DNA from: Chondrosia reniformis
Lineage: Eukaryota; Porifera; Demospongiae; Chondrillida; Chondrillidae
DNA: 64,000 nt
NCBI GenBank assembly: GCA_947172415.1
Contig: OX359202.1
Span: 3,570,001-3,634,000 of the forward strand
Direction: 5' to 3'
A program made the translations under genes and the position numbers. Positions 1 through 11,256 of the stretch are shown piece by piece. The first letter of the stretch is position 1. Each line of letters opens with the position of its first letter. Under the pieces are notes generated by a model. It had not been told where the DNA came from and did no database searches. It saw only the letters and a program-made list of their open reading frames with translations.

Positions 1-83
1 TTGCTCCTATACCAATGTATGGGGAAGACGAAACAACCCGTACCATCCCTACATAGAGAGTACTACCGTACTCTCTGATACAA
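1..83. other. Non-repetitive leader with short perfect hairpin
   Basis: The first 83 bases are not minisatellite. They contain a perfect 9-bp inverted repeat (AGAGAGTAC, 55-63, and GTACTCTCT, 68-76) around the loop TACC. It could be the edge of another mobile element lying mostly outside the window. No coding sequence is visible. Confidence 0.4.
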
Positions 84-2960
84 CTACTACATCCAACTAC
101 TGCATACAACCAGTACTTACATCTAGTAAATATAACTAGTACTAGTACATAGAACTAGGACATACAACTAATTCCTACTTAGTACCCAGTATAACTGGTA
201 CTAGAACCTACAATTAGTACATACAACTAGCACATACAACAAGTTCAGGAAACTAGCACAAACAACTGGTACATACAATTACTACATATAACCAGTACGT
301 ACGCTTATAACTACTGTATAAAAATAGTACATAAACCTAGTACATAAAACTAGTACATAAAAAAGTATATACAAAAAGTACATACAACTAGTATATACAA
401 CTAGAAACTAGAACATACAACTAATTCACAGAACGAGTACATAATACTTGAACATACAACTAGTACATTCAACTCGTACGTACAACTAGCCCAAACAACT
501 AGGACATATAACTAGTACATACACCTACTACATATAACGAGTACATATGCATATACCTAGAAAATATAAATAGTACATACAACTAGTACATACAGTTAGT
601 GCATACAACTTGGATATATAACTAGAAAAAACACCTACTACATATAACTAATACATAAACATATAACTGGTTCAAATAAATAGTGCATCCACATAGTACA
701 TACAACTAGTACATAAAATTATTAGGTACAACTAGTTCATACAACTAGTACTTATAACTAATACATGCGACTAGCACATACAACTAGTACATACAACTAG
801 TACATTAAACTAGTCCATACAACTAGGACAAACAACTAGGCCAGATAAGTAGTACATACATGTATTACATATAACTAGTAAATACACATATACCTAGTAA
901 TTATGAATGGTACAGTCAACTAGTACTTACAGATAGTGCATACAATTAGTACATACAACTAAAACATACAACTGTAAACTAGTACTTATCACTAGTTCAT
1001 TGAACGAGTACATAATACCAGAAAGTACAACTTGTATATACAACTAGTGGATAGCTTTTATTTATGACTAGTATATATATACAACTAATATATACAACTG
1101 GTACATAACTAGTACATACAACTAGTACATACACATAGAACAAACAATTACAACATACAACTATTATATACAACTTTTACATACAGCTAGTACCTACAAC
1201 TACTAAATATAACTAGGACTAGTACCTAAAACTAGTGAATACAACTAGTACAAACAATTAGTACATGAAACTAGTACATGCAACTAGTACCTACAACTAG
1301 TACATTCAACTAGTCCATACAACTACGACAAACAGCTAGGACATATAATTAGTACATACACATACTACATATAACTAGTAAATACACTTACCTTGTAATT
1401 ATAAATAGTATATACAACTAGTACATAAAACTAGTACACACAACTAGTACATACAACTAGAAACCAGTATATACAACTAGCTCACAGAATGAGTACATAA
1501 TGCTAGAACGTACAACTTGTATATTCAACTAGTACATAACTACTACACATAATTAGGAAAGACAATTAGAACATATAAAGAGTACATACACCTATATACT
1601 ACATACAACTAGTACATACAACTAGTACATACAACTAGAACATCCAACCAGTACATAGCTAGTACATACAACTAGTATATAAATACAATTAGTACATACA
1701 ACTAGTACTTGCAATTAGTACATATCCCTAGTACCCACATCTACAACATATAACTAATACAGAAAAATATAACTAGTACATATAAATAGTACATAAACAT
1801 AGTACATACTAGTAGTTCATACAACTACTAGTACATAGAATGAGTACATAAAACTAGGACCTATAACTAGTACACACCTACTACATATAATTAGTTCATA
1901 AATATATAACTAGTACATATGAATAGTGCATCCATATAGCATATATATCTAGTACATAAAACTAGTACATGCAACTAGAAACCAGTACATATATATAACT
2001 TATATATACATAAAACTAGCGAATTTAACTAGTTAATACCACTATTATATACAAACAACTAGTTCATACAACTAGTATTTACAATTAGGTAGTACAACTA
2101 GTTCACAAAACTATTAGCTAGTACATATAACCAGTACATGCCACTAGTACATACGACTGGTACACACAACTAGTTCATAAAACTAGTACATCCAACTAGT
2201 TCATACAATTAGTATTTACAATTAGTACATACAACTAGTTCATAAAACTAGTACATTCAACTAGTACATACAACTAGGACAAACAACTAGGATATATAAC
2301 TAGTACATACACCAACTACATATAACTAGTAAATACACATATACCTTGTAATTATAAATAGTACATACAACTAGTACATACAGCTAGTGCATACAACTAT
2401 TCCATATAACTAGTTCACAAACATATAACTACTACATACATATAACTGGTACTTATAAATAGTTCATACACATAGTACCTACACATAGTAGATACAAATT
2501 GTACATACATCTGCTACATATAACTAGTACCGTAAATATAAATTGGACTACTTCATAAAACTTGTGCATACAACTAGTACATGCAATTAGTACATACAAC
2601 CAGTACATCCTAACAGTACACACAAATAGTACATACAACTAGTACATACAACTAGTACATTCAACTAAACCATACAACTAGTACAAACAACTAGGACATA
2701 TAACTAGGACATGCACCTACTACATACAACTAGTACATACACATATACCTAGTATTTATAAATAGTACATAAAACTAGTACATAGAACGGGTATATAAAA
2801 CTAGTACATACAACTAGAAACTAGTCCATACAACTAGTATATATATAACACTAGTACATTTAACTAGTACATAAAACTAGTAGGTTCAACTAGTTCACAC
2901 AACTAGTAATATAACTAGTATATGAGATACAACTAGTACATACAACTAGTACATACAACT
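84..2960. repeat. 13-bp minisatellite block 1 (ACATACAACTAGT polarity)
   Basis: Degenerate head-to-tail copies of a 13-bp monomer, plus-strand consensus ACATACAACTAGT, with a SpeI-like ACTAGT core. Monomers vary by substitutions (ACATATAACTAGT, ACATAAAACTAGT) and small indels. Segments such as ACCTAGTATAACTAGTACTAGAACCTAC break the 13-bp phase and recur elsewhere, which marks higher-order repeats. The open frames in it, rich in Tyr, Val, Leu, Cys and Met, are translations of the monomer and not genes. Confidence 0.93.
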
Positions 2961-3113
2961 ATCTTTGTAAAGGTTCATCTTTCGACTTTTAGAGCGTCTA
3001 GAGACACAGTTTTTCGATTCTTCTGTTTGCCAAACGTTTCGACCCTGGAGGTCTTCTTCAGTGACTGCATCTCTAGACGCTCTAAAATTCGAAAGATGAA
3101 CCTTTACAAAGAT
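2961..3113. mobile_element. Palindromic MITE-like element with 44-bp inverted arms
   Basis: A 153-bp element with almost perfect 44-bp terminal inverted repeats. The left arm begins ATCTTTGTAAAGGTTCATC and the right arm ends GATGAACCTTTACAAAGAT, with one mismatch. The central part read on the minus strand contains CTGAAGAAG, a short stem (ACC/GGT), then CGAAACG, which resembles a decayed hammerhead-ribozyme core (canonical CTGATGA and GAAA). Similar words occur in repetitive pseudo-LTRs of Penelope-like elements, so this may be a fold-back fragment of another Penelope family. It has no coding capacity. Confidence 0.7.
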
Positions 3114-3510
3114 AAGTTCGATGCAGTTAGAAGAAATCCTTATTCCATTACATACAACTACTTCATAAAACTAGTATATTGCTAGTACAAACAACTAGTG
3201 CCTATATCTTGTACATACAACTTGTTCATATCTAGTACATACAACTAGTATATACAATTAGTACATCCAACTAGTACATAAAATTAGTACATACAACTAC
3301 CACATACAACCTGAACATACAAGTAGTACCTACAACTAGTGAATATAACTAGTATTAGTACATACAACAATTACATACAACTGGTACATGCAACTAATAC
3401 ATACAATTAGTACATAAAACTAGTTCAAACAAACAACACAAGTAGTATAGAGAACGAGTTCCTTCCTGGTTGCTAGTATAACTTGTACCAGAATCTACAA
3501 CTAATTCAAA
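3114..3510. repeat. Minisatellite block 2 (ACATACAACTAGT polarity)
   Basis: Short unique tail (AAGTTCGATGCAGTTAGAAG) after the palindromic element, then about 370 bp of 13-bp minisatellite. A phase-marker segment with GCTAGTATAACTTGTACCAG lies at about 3470-3498. Confidence 0.85.
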
Positions 3511-3915
3511 CAAGTAGTTCGAGTTTAAAAACTCGTGGGGCTGCCGCCCCCAAACTACTTGGCCGCATCGTTGGGATTTAATATATATATTTGTAACGCT
3601 AACGATTAAGGACGCTTAAGTGTCCTAAACTTTATAAATAACGATGGAAAAGCTTCGTTAACTAAAGCTTCCTGAACGCCGCCATTTGCAAAAACGATAT
3701 ATTGACGTATAAATTAAGTGTAACAATAGTTACGTATGAACTCGTATTATACATATATCGACGTATAAAATAAGTGTTATAATAGTTGCGTATGAACCCG
3801 TATTATATATATAGATACATATATATATATATATATATATCTTTCCGTAACATGAAGCCGTACAACGTAATCGGCAAAAGAAAACAATATAAGGGGCTGC
3901 CTGTGGCAGCCCCTA
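3511..3915 (+). mobile_element. Hairpin-ended non-autonomous element, family A, copy 1
   Basis: A compact 405-bp element with a structured palindrome at each end. The left end is a three-way structure: outer stem CAAGTAGTT (3511-3519) with AACTACTTG (3553-3561), enclosing two hairpins, CGAGTTT-AA-AAACTCG and GGGGC-TGCC-GCCCC. The right end is a perfect 9-bp hairpin, GGGGCTGCC-TGT-GGCAGCCCC (3893-3913). The AT-rich interior includes a CGCCATTTGC motif and a TA microsatellite, with no ORF. A reverse-complement copy lies at 33119-33516, which defines the boundaries. The superfamily is unknown; hairpin ends suggest a rolling-circle (Helentron-like) or other single-strand mechanism, by inference only. 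Confidence 0.72.
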
Positions 3916-4770
3916 AAAACTAGTACATACAACTAGTACATACAACTAGTACAAAGCTAGGACCTACAACTAGTATAAACATATAACTAGTGTATACATA
4001 CAACTAGTACACAGGACGTGTGCACACAATTAGCAGGTACAACTAGTACTTTCAACTAGTACATATAACAAATACACACACCTACTGCATATAACAAGTA
4101 CACACACCCACTTCATATAACTTATACATAAGCATAAAACTAGAATATGTGAATAGTACATACACATTGTACATGCAACTAGAAACTAGTACATACAACT
4201 AGTATACATATAAAGCTAGTACATTTAAATAGTACATACAAGTAGTACATAAAATTCCTAGGTACAACTAGTTCATGAAATTTGTAACTAGTAAATTTAA
4301 TTAGTACATGCGACTAGTATATACAACTAGAACATACAACTAGTGCATGCAATTAGTACATGCAACTAGGACATATACCTAGTACATAAACCTACTACAT
4401 ATAACTAGTACATACACGTATACCTAGTAAATGTAAATAGTACATACAACTAGTACATACAGCTAGCGCTACAACTAGTACAAATAACTAGTACAAACAC
4501 TTATAATTAGAACATACAAATAGTAAATACAACTAGTACATACAACTAGTAGGTACAACAAGTACATACAACAAACAATTAGTTCACAGAACTTGTACAT
4601 TCAATTAGTGCATACAACTACTACATACAACTAATACATACAACTAGTACCTAAAACTAGAAAATATAGCTAGTTCTAGTACATACAACTACTTCTTACA
4701 AATAGTACTTTCTACTAGTATATAACACTTATAATTAGAACATACAAATAGTTAATACAACTAGTACATT
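3916..4770. repeat. Minisatellite block 3 (ACATACAACTAGT polarity)
   Basis: About 850 bp of degenerate 13-bp minisatellite between hairpin element A and the first Penelope-like copy. Nothing else is visible. Confidence 0.9.
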
Positions 4771-5035
4771 TCTAGCCAAACTTAAAGCGATACTTTTGCA
4801 TTACAAGCTCGACACCTTCATCGTTTGTTAAACTCGGTACAATGTCTCATCGATACTCCAGAAACACCTTTTCTGCTTAGACTTATGCTAATGATTAAAG
4901 ACGTTATTTAAGCCCGTGCTTCAGCCAGCCTTCCCAAACACCCAACGAAAATGACAAGTCCAGAAGGGTTTCTTAAAATCGTGTTTCATAATAAAGGTGT
5001 AGCAAAAAATAGGCCTCTCAGGTATCTTAAACCAA

Positions 5036-6901
5036 AAGTTAGTGTTAGAAACTGTCCCACCCTTTATACAACACAAAGAGTCCCCATGTGTAGTATATAA
5101 GTATACCCAACCAATAGGACCTCAAATCTTTAACTTTTCACAAGCCTCTAAGTCAGATATCTTTAGAAAACCGGAACCATGTGAGTGTCACCAGTCCCAC
5201 TTCATTTACAAGCCCCTAGGCCATGTTGTAACAAGTGACCTACGTATTGTTAGTAACCCAAAACTTAGAAAACTCCTTAAGAAAGGAACAAAATTTAGAG
5301 AACCTAATAACTTTAATTGGGTAACTGCTTTAAAAATGTGTAAGGAAGGTCTTAGAAAATATAAGATTACCTATCTACTTCTGTATTTAGTGAGTGGGAA
5401 AATGCTGTACTTAAGAAAATTATTGATAGGATCTCTCAGCTGTCTAAATCGTATACCAAATCCTCAGTAGCCAAGAAGACCCTTACTTGTCCTAAAATTA
5501 AGAAATTCTTAGCAGACCTACATGATAAGTATGTTAGAGCCCATGCCGATAAGGCCTCTAATAATATAATATTTATATGTAAGTCCTACTATAGACAAAT
5601 TATTAATGAAGAACTAGGCAGTACCTCCACTTATGCTAAACGTACAGTAGAACCCCAACAGTTATATGGAAACACATAGATTTCTGAAAACTAGAGAACT
5701 TAGAACCTACACCAGACTGGTGTAACCTTCCCTCTTTTTACTGGATGCCTAAGCTACATAAGAACCCTTACAGCTACAGTTTCATAGCTGCCTCTCACAA
5801 ATGTACTACCAAACCCCTTCCCAGATTTCTAAATTCGGCACTCAGACTAATTCTCAAACATTTTAGATAATACTGCCTAGGTATATATAGGAATACTGGT
5901 GTTAATGCCTTTTGGATATTAGAAAACTCACTAGAAGTCTTAGATAGTCTTAGGTCTATACCCACTAGAAAAGCCCAGCTAGCTAGTTTTGATTTTTCTA
6001 CATTATATACAGCGATCCCCCATAACCTACTTAAAGATAAGATTACTAACCTTATTCATAGTGCCTATACCTGTAGGAAGTCCCAATATATAGAAGTCTG
6101 TCAGGATAAAGCCTTTTGGTTTAACAATGTCTCCAATAAAGCAGTCACAGTTGTTCATTTAGTAGAGCTCTTTAATTACCTTATTGACAACATTTATGTA
6201 TGTGTAGACGGTTCTGTATTTAAGCAATGTGTAGGTATCCCTATGGGTACTGACTGTGCCCATGTAGTTGCTAATCTTTTTCTGTTTGCCTATGAGTATG
6301 AGTTTATGAAAGGACTACTTAAGGATAACATCACCTTAGCTAGTAAATTTTCCAATACTTATAGGTATATTGATGATCTTTTATGTATTAACAACAAGGA
6401 TGTTGAACTGTCAATTAATGATATTTACCCCCAAGAACTTATTCTTGAAAAGACAAATACCAGCCCTAAAAATCCCCCTTTTTAGACTTAGATATAACCA
6501 TTATTAACAATCAATTTACCACTAAATAACCATATGATAAGCGAGAGGACTTTAACTTTGATATAGTAAATTTCCCCCATTTAGATAGTAATATTCCTAA
6601 TACCGCAGCCTATGGTGTCTTTATTTCAAAACTAATTAGGTATTCAAGAATATGTAGTGATTTCTCCAGTTTTCAGGTTAAAAGTTTGCAGTTATGCAGT
6701 AGGCTTATTAAGCAGGGTTACAAATACTTTAAGCTAAAATCAACCTTTAAAACCTTCCTATCCCGGCAGCCTCTAGTTAGAATCAAGTATAAGCAAAAAG
6801 TAGCTAGTATGCTTAAGGACTGTCTTGTGCTACCCCATATTGTGTTACCCCACCTCCAAAGAAATGTTACTACTAAAAGACCTAAGGGTAGACTTATGTA
6901 A
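5036..6901 (+). pseudogene. Penelope-like reverse transcriptase, broken by frameshifts
   Basis: Remnant of a PLE reverse transcriptase, which would copy element RNA into DNA at a chromosomal nick. Pieces in order: an N-terminal part from 5036 (SDLRIVSNPKLRKLL-type); the palm motif SFDFSTLYTAIPH from 5985; GIPMGTDCAHVVANLF from 6234; the catalytic YIDDLLC at about 6366; and a C-terminal part with YDKREDFNFDIVNFP near 6532 and a 71-residue tail ending RPKGRLM at 6901. The frame changes at least three times. One shift comes from a 19-bp deletion near 5370, where copy 3 (13660) keeps the missing bases. The catalytic Asp pair survives, but no continuous protein can be made. FDFSTLYT with YIDD identifies the PLE group; absence of GIY-YIG fits either an endonuclease-lacking PLE or loss. 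Confidence 0.85.
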
Positions 6902-7058
6902 TATGTCGTACTTGTGTCTATAGTTATACTGAGTCTGTTTTACCTTTACAACCAAGAATACTAACAGATTTATAATTAATTCATTAAAGTTAAATGGACC
7001 TACATTCCTTTCATAAAATTAAATTTCATCATGTGTCTTAGTTAACACCTTATTTAAC

Positions 7059-7087
7059 TTTTGGCGCCAAAATAGTGTATATAAGGC
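7059..7087 (+). promoter_or_regulatory. Pseudo-LTR promoter: GGCGCC palindrome plus TATA box
   Basis: A 14-bp perfect palindrome, TTTTGGCGCCAAAA (7059-7072), lies 6 bp upstream of TATATAAGG (7079-7087). TTTGGCGC matches the E2F/DP consensus TTTSSCGC in both orientations. The pair is kept in all four copies of this element while flanking bases vary, which suggests an internal promoter of the retroelement. Function is inferred from position and conservation. Confidence 0.6.
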
Positions 7088-7147
7088 CCCTAGCATAGAG
7101 AGCCAAGGATTCACAGAAGATCAAGATAAAGAAAAAGACAAAGACTA

Positions 7148-7200
7148 CCAGGATCACTGATGAAGGGTGGAATTCCCAGAAACGGCTGTCTGACCCAGTG
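7148..7200 (+). ncRNA. Hammerhead ribozyme of PLE copy 1
   Basis: Type I hammerhead layout: CTGATGA (7157-7163), a hairpin formed by GGG/CCC (7165-7177), GAAAC (7179-7183), a minimal helix III (AC-GGCT-GT), then the NUH cleavage triplet GTC (7188-7190). Helix I pairs GGATCA (7151-7156) with TGACCC (7191-7196), one mismatch. Compact hammerheads with a two-base-pair helix III are a known feature of PLE pseudo-LTRs. The helix II closing pair is A-A rather than G-C, which may weaken activity. Confidence 0.78.
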
Positions 7201-7345
7201 GAGAAGAATATGAAAGAAGGGAAAAGAAGGAAGAAAAGACTCCTGTATCTTCATCTAAAGCTCTCTTTAGGTTTAGTTCCTCTATAGGCTCTTTTTACAG
7301 AATATTCATATAGCATGCAGGAAAATGGTTTTTTAGATTTTTCAT

Positions 7346-7388
7346 AAACTAGTACACACACATAATACATATAACTAATACATAAAAC
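7346..7388. repeat. Minisatellite remnant between PLE copy 1 and hairpin element B
   Basis: Three degenerate 13-bp monomers of ACATACAACTAGT polarity separate the two elements. Confidence 0.75.
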
Positions 7389-7748
7389 AAGTATTTCGAG
7401 TTTCGCCCCTAAGTAAACTCAAACTACTTGGCTGGTTCCCGATTTTTGAACGACTCTTAATGGTTGTCAATTTTTCAAGGCCATATTTCGTAGAAAACGT
7501 TTTTGCGCAAGCTTTACGTTGCATAGTATTAGTAAGGGTGGTTTTTAAATCCATTTCGTTCGTTCAATGTTGTACGCTAAGAAGGAGAAGGCTAATTTTA
7601 AGCTAGAAAACGAAAGCTAGCTGATCATCCGCCATTTTTGACAGACATATATATATATAATTATATATATATATACAAGACTACGAACAGGAAGCCATAC
7701 GTTAACATAATTTCTGAAATAACTATAGGGGCTCCTATGGTGCCCAAA
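7389..7748 (+). mobile_element. Hairpin-ended non-autonomous element, family B, copy 1
   Basis: A 360-bp element with the architecture of family A but a different interior. The left stem is CAAGTATTTCGAGTTT (7389-7404) with AAACTCAAACTACTTG (7415-7430). The right end is an imperfect GGGGCTCC-TAT-GGTGCCC hairpin. The interior has a CCGCCATTTTT motif followed by a TA microsatellite and GGAAGCCATACGT, parallel to CATGAAGCCGTACAACGT in family A. A better-preserved reverse copy lies at 26497-26879. No ORF. Confidence 0.72.
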
Positions 7749-10700
7749 AATATAACTAGTTCAAATAAATAGTGCATCCATATAGTACATACAACTAGTA
7801 CATAAAACTAGTAAATAAAACTAGAAACTAGTAGATACAACTAGTATATATATAAATTAGTACATTTAACTAGTATATAAAACTGGTATATACATACAAC
7901 TAGTACATACAATTAGGCAATAGTACATACAACTAGTACATACAACTAGAAACTAGTAAATACTATTAGTTCATATAACGAGTACATAATACTATATAGG
8001 ACAAAGAACTTAAATATACATCAGGTACTTATCTAATATTAACAACTACTATATACATACAACTATTAGTTGCAACTAGAACATACCAAATAGTACCCAC
8101 AACTAGTACATACAATTTGTATATACAACTAGTCCATTCAACTAGTCCATACAACTATGACAAACTGCTAGGACGTATAACTAGTACCTACAACTACTAC
8201 ATATAACTAGTAAATACTCATACCTTGTAATATTAATACTAGAACTTACAACTTGTGTATTCAACTAGTACATAACTACTACACACAACTAGTAAAAAAC
8301 AACTAGGACTTATAAATAGTACATACACCTACTACATATAACTAGTACATACACTTTTACCTAATAATTATAAATAGTACATACAACTAGTATTTACTAC
8401 ATACAACTAGTACCTTCTTAGCACCTAGTATAACTAGTATGAGAACCTACCACTTGTACATACAACTAGTACATACAACTAGAACATACAACCAGTACAA
8501 AGCTAGTACATACAACTAGTATATACATACAACTAGTAAATATAACTAGTACTAGTCCATACAACTAGTACATAGAACTAGGACTTGTAATTAGTACATT
8601 TAACTAGTGCACATATCTCCCACATATACCTAATACAAAAAAATATAACTAGAACATATAAATAGTACATAAACATAGTACATACAAGTAGTTCATACAA
8701 TTACGTATACAACTAGTACATACAACTAGTACATACAACTAGACTTAATACAACTATTAACTAGCACATACAACTAGTACATGCAAATTGGACATACGAA
8801 TCGTACTTTAAACAAATAAATACAACTAGTACCTACAACTAGTACATGTAACTGGAACTAGTACATAAAACTAGTATATACAACTACTACTAACAATTAG
8901 TAACGAGTACATACAACTAGTACATTGAACTACTACACATAACTTGTACATAAAACTAGTAAATAGTACAATCAGCTAGGACATAAAACTGGTACATACA
9001 ACTAGGACATACAACTGGTATATACAAATAGGTCATATAACTACTTTATATAACAAGCACATACAATTAGTGTCTAGTACCTAGTTTAACTAGTACTAGA
9101 ACCTACAACTAGTACATACAACTAGTGCATACAATTAGTACACACAAATAGTACATACACATAGTAGATATAACTAGTACATACTACTACTACATAAAAC
9201 TAATACATATAACTGGTACATATAACTAGTACATACAAACAATACATACAACTACTTCATAAAACTAGTTCATACAACTAGTACATGCACCAAGTACATA
9301 CAAATAGAACCTACCTAGTATATAGTATAACTAGTTCAAGAATTAACAACTGGTACATACACATAGTACATAAACTAGTACTTACAACTAGAACATACAA
9401 CTATAAACTAGTACATACAACTATTTCATAGAACGAGTACATAATACTAGAACGTACAACTGGTATATACAACTAGCGCTTAGCTATTATTTATAACTAG
9501 TATGCATACATCAAGTACATACAACTAGTACATACGAATAGAACAAACAATCACTACATACAACTATTATATACAACTTTTACATACAGCTAGTATCTAT
9601 AACTACTAAATATTACTAGGACTAGTACATAAAACTAGTGAATACAACTAGTCCATACAGTTAGTACATAAAACTAGTATATGCAACTAGTACATACAAC
9701 TAGTACATTCAACTAGTCCATGCAACCACGACAAACAGCTAGGATATATAACTAGTACATACAACTACTTCATATAACTAGTAAATACACATACCTTGTA
9801 ATTATAAATAGTACATACAACTAGTACATACAACTAGTACATTAAACTAGAAACTAGAATATACAACCAGCTCCCAGAATAAGTACATAATACTAGAATG
9901 TCCAACTTGTATATTAAACTAGTACATAACTACTACACACAACTAGGACATATAAATAGTACATACACCTACTACATATAACTAGTACATACAGTTTTTC
10001 CAAATAATTATAAATAGTACATACAACTAGGACATACAACTAGTACATATAACTAGAATCTACTACATACAACTAGTACCTTCCTAGCACTTAGTATAAC
10101 TAATACAAGAACCTACCGCTTGTACATACAACTAGTAAATACAACTAGAAGATACAACCAGTACATAGCTAGTACATACAACTAGTAAATACATACAACT
10201 AGTACATACAAATAGTACCTACAACTAGTACTTGCAACTAGTACATATAACTAACACCTACAACTAGTAATTATAACTAGTACTAGTCCATACAACTAGG
10301 ACATACAACTAGAACTTGCAACTAGTAAATATAACTAGTACACAAATCTACCACATATAACCAATACATGAAAATATAACTAGTACAGTTAAATAGTATA
10401 ATAAACTAGAAACTAGGACATACAACTAATATATACATAAAACTTGTATGTTTAACTAGTTCATATAACTATTATATACAAACAACTAGTTCATACAACT
10501 AGTATTTAAAATTAGGTCTTACAACTAGTTCACACAACTATTAACTAGTACATATAACCAGTACATGCAACTAGTACATACAAGTAGTACATACAACTAG
10601 TTCATAAAACTAGTACATCCAACTAGTTCATACAACTAGTATTTACAATTAGTATGTACAACTAGTTCATACAACTAGTAATTAGTACATATAACTAATA

Positions 10701-10940
10701 CATTCAACTAGTGCATACAACTAGGCCAAATAACTAGGATATATAACCAGTACATACACCAAATACATATAACTAGTACATACAAATATACCTAGTAATT
10801 ATAAATGGTACATACAAATATTATCTAGAACGGGAACATAAAACTAGTACATACAACTACTTCATAAAACTTGTATATAGCTATTACAAAGAACTAGTGC
10901 ATACATCTGGTACAAACAACTGGTTCATATCTAGTACATA
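7749..10940. repeat. Minisatellite block 5 (ACATACAACTAGT polarity)
   Basis: About 3.2 kb of 13-bp minisatellite with higher-order structure. A segment at about 9255-9370 (two CATAAAACTAGTT-type monomers, a CCTACCTAGTATATAG junction, then a TCAAGAATTAACAACTGG junction) recurs near 11810-11930 and 12640-12740. Marker segments (CCTAGTATAACTAGTA...GAACCTAC) lie near 8412, 9065 and 10070. Confidence 0.92.
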
Positions 10941-10967
10941 CAACTAGTACATAACACCTTATTTAAC

Positions 10968-10995
10968 TTTTGGCGCCAAAATAGTGTATATAAGG
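10968..10995 (+). promoter_or_regulatory. Pseudo-LTR promoter, copy 2
   Basis: TTTTGGCGCCAAAA (10968-10981) followed by TATATAAGG (10987-10995), with spacing close to that of copy 1. Confidence 0.58.
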
Positions 10996-11050
10996 CCCAT
11001 AGAGAGCCAAGGATTCACAGAAGATCAAGATAAAGAAAAGACAAAGACTC

Positions 11051-11103
11051 CCAGGATCGCTGATGAAGGGTGGAATTCCCAGAAACGGCTGTCTGACCCA
11101 GTG
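11051..11103 (+). ncRNA. Hammerhead ribozyme of PLE copy 2
   Basis: CTGATGA (11060-11066), GGG/CCC helix II, GAAAC (11082-11086), GTC cleavage triplet (11091-11093). The base before CTGATGA is G instead of A, so the helix I pair next to the core becomes a G-U wobble and the helix is kept. Confidence 0.76.
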
Positions 11104-11256
11104 GAGAAGATGAAAGAAAGGAAAAGAAGGAAGAAGGAAGAAAAGACTCCGGTATCTTCATCTAAAGCTCTCTTTAGATTTAGTTACCCTATAGGCTCTT
11201 TTTACAGAATAGGCATATAGCAATTAGGAAAATGGTATCTTAGATTTTTCAAACAA

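Larger units (their letters stand above)
4771..7345 (+). mobile_element. Penelope-like retroelement, copy 1 (longest)
   Basis: A 2.6-kb Penelope-like element (PLE). It has a leader and decayed N-terminal coding region (4771-5040), a broken reverse transcriptase (5036-6901), and a 3' pseudo-LTR-like region with a palindrome, TATA box and hammerhead ribozyme (about 7044-7345). The 3' boundary is fixed by the end shared with copies at 11256, 15053 and 19283, namely TTAGATTTTTCA or its complement. No GIY-YIG endonuclease domain is visible, and no second pseudo-LTR occurs upstream. The 5' edge is approximate. Confidence 0.85.
10941..11256 (+). mobile_element. Solo Penelope pseudo-LTR (copy 2)
   Basis: Only the 3' regulatory part of the PLE is present, starting just upstream of the GGCGCC palindrome and running to the common 3' end (TTAGATTTTTCA). 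There is no reverse transcriptase sequence. The left junction is directly in minisatellite (CATACAACTAGTACATAACACC). It could be a severely 5'-truncated insertion or a solo pseudo-LTR left by recombination. It contains a purine-rich tract (GAAAGGAAAAGAAGGAAG). Confidence 0.85.

Noticed and set aside
2453-2638. Open frames of 60-80 codons rich in Met, Tyr, Val, Leu and Cys (here and at 19037, 32441, 35760, 53186 and 62520)
   Set aside because: They are translations of the 13-bp monomer. They occur wherever the array lacks a stop by chance, on both strands, with no start context or conserved content.
1-2960. Telomeric repeat array
   Set aside because: The 13-mer is not a recognised telomere repeat (TTAGGG-type), is strongly degenerate, and is internal with a polarity switch.
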